This document shows positions 29,064 through 29,652 of a stretch of DNA of 29,652 nt, piece after piece; positions within the stretch are counted from its first letter, which is position 1, and every line of letters starts with the position of its first letter. The notes below the pieces were generated by a model, which worked only from the letters and a program-made list of their open reading frames with translations, searched no databases and was not told the DNA's origin. This DNA comes from Branchiostoma floridae. Taxonomy: Eukaryota; Chordata; Leptocardii; Amphioxiformes; Branchiostomatidae. Position numbers and translations under genes: made by a program. The stretch is from assembly GCF_000003815.2 (NCBI RefSeq), contig NW_023365757.1, forward strand, positions 84,670-114,321, read 5' to 3'.

Positions 29064-29542
29064 GGTCTCATTCCGGACTTTTGCTCTCTCATTGAAAACA
29101 ACGTATTATTATGCAACTTTAATGGGCGAAAATCCAATAAAGAAACCGTTCTGCTGGAGATGTTTTAATTTCTATTACAAGAGCACTTATCCAGTAATCA
29201 ATAAAAAAAATACCCTCAAAATCTGACCGATGGATCGATTTTTATAATATCTATAACTGCACAGAAAAACTATCCAGGAAGTGGGGCTTTCCTTCAGTGA
29301 CCCGCTTACCGCATTACTCAGGACAAACAAACGTACACGTCCGAGAATCGCCCGAATGCCGAAACTTTTCCAACCGATCCTGTCAGAAATACACAACCTT
29401 TCATCTCAAATCCTTCGATATGACATGGGGGCGATAAAAGGCAATTTATCACCTACATAAACACACGATTTTGGGCCCCATTTATATTTTGGAAGGATCT
29501 ACGTTTGAGTGTCCACCGGCGGAGTAATACCGGAACGAGACC
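29064..29542. mobile_element. 479-bp TIR element, right copy
   Basis: It is in the same orientation as 26892-27370 and appears identical to it. TTAA precedes it (29060-29063) and TTCA follows it (29543-29546). The outer TTCA pair and inner TTAA pair show which joints are original insertion sites. Confidence 0.85.
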
Positions 29543-29585
29543 TTCAGCTCACATTTTGAGAAGTGTGGACAACGGTCGTAACGAA

Positions 29586-29652
29586 ATGGCAGAAAATGCG
29601 AATGAAGCACTGTTGAATGCTGCTATAATCGGCTCAGTGAAGGCGCAAAGCA
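29586..29652 (+). CDS. First exon of a third ankyrin-MYND copy, cut by the window end
   Basis: ATG at 29586 reads MAENANEALLNAAIIGSV. NEALLNAA is identical to the start of the ankyrin repeat of the 20014 gene, so this is a third family member in the same orientation. It has a short N-terminus, without the long acidic stretch. After GSV the frame reads KAQS rather than DGIKAAL, which suggests a small indel close to the end of the window. Whether the copy is intact cannot be judged. Its promoter is interrupted by the 2.65-kb insertion. Confidence 0.65.
   Translation, partial: MAENANEALLNAAIIGSVKAQS

Noticed and set aside
26892-29542. LTR retrotransposon reading of the two 479-bp direct repeats
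   Set aside because: The repeats have 13-bp inverted ends starting GGTCTC rather than TG..CA, the inside lacks a primer-binding site, polypurine tract and gag-pol, and the inner TTAA pair is unexplained by an LTR element.

Overview
The window is eukaryotic, from an animal genome. Genes are split by spliceosomal introns, and most of the DNA is non-coding repeats: tandem satellites, short terminal-inverted-repeat (TIR) elements, foldback elements and non-LTR retrotransposon tails. The style of these repeats, plus tandem copies of a small ankyrin-MYND gene, points to a lancelet (Branchiostoma) or a similarly repeat-rich marine invertebrate deuterostome. This is an inference, at roughly 0.65 confidence. 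Five runs of N interrupt the satellite half; one is exactly 100 N, the usual placeholder for a gap of unknown size.

Left half (1-16651): a very large inverted arrangement. From the outside in, both arms carry about 110-120 bp of gene-promoter-like sequence, a 450-470 bp TIR element, about three copies of a 214-bp repeat (B) and a long array of a 213/214-bp satellite (A). The left array runs forward (1631-9081) and the right array runs reversed (11735-15385). The asymmetric centre (9182-11734) holds a retrotransposon tail, a third copy of the TIR element and an array of a 200-bp relative of B (B'). The A array shows higher-order structure: a 428-bp dimer, recurring variant monomers and a segment of about 700 bp repeated 5546 bp away.

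Right half (16652-29652): the coding part, all on the + strand. One complete gene model can be read (20014-25226, five exons, 292 residues). It encodes an acidic N-terminus, about four ankyrin repeats and a C-terminal MYND zinc finger, and it includes a predicted GC-AG intron. Two further first exons of the same family lie at 17114-17195 (no downstream exons of its own before the next gene) and at 29586 (running off the window). Upstream regions of the copies are related, and an inverted copy of part of the promoter lies at 479-600. The family therefore seems to have spread by tandem and inverted duplication, with the satellite arrays lying between inverted promoter copies.

Mobile elements fill the introns and promoters. 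They include foldback elements in introns 1, 3 and 4, a 949-bp TIR element with an internal tandem array upstream of the complete gene, and a 2.65-kb insertion in the promoter of the third copy. That insertion is built of two apparently identical 479-bp TIR elements around 1.7 kb of other DNA. Its target-site pattern (TTCA outside, TTAA inside) suggests either integration of a circle or composite transposition.
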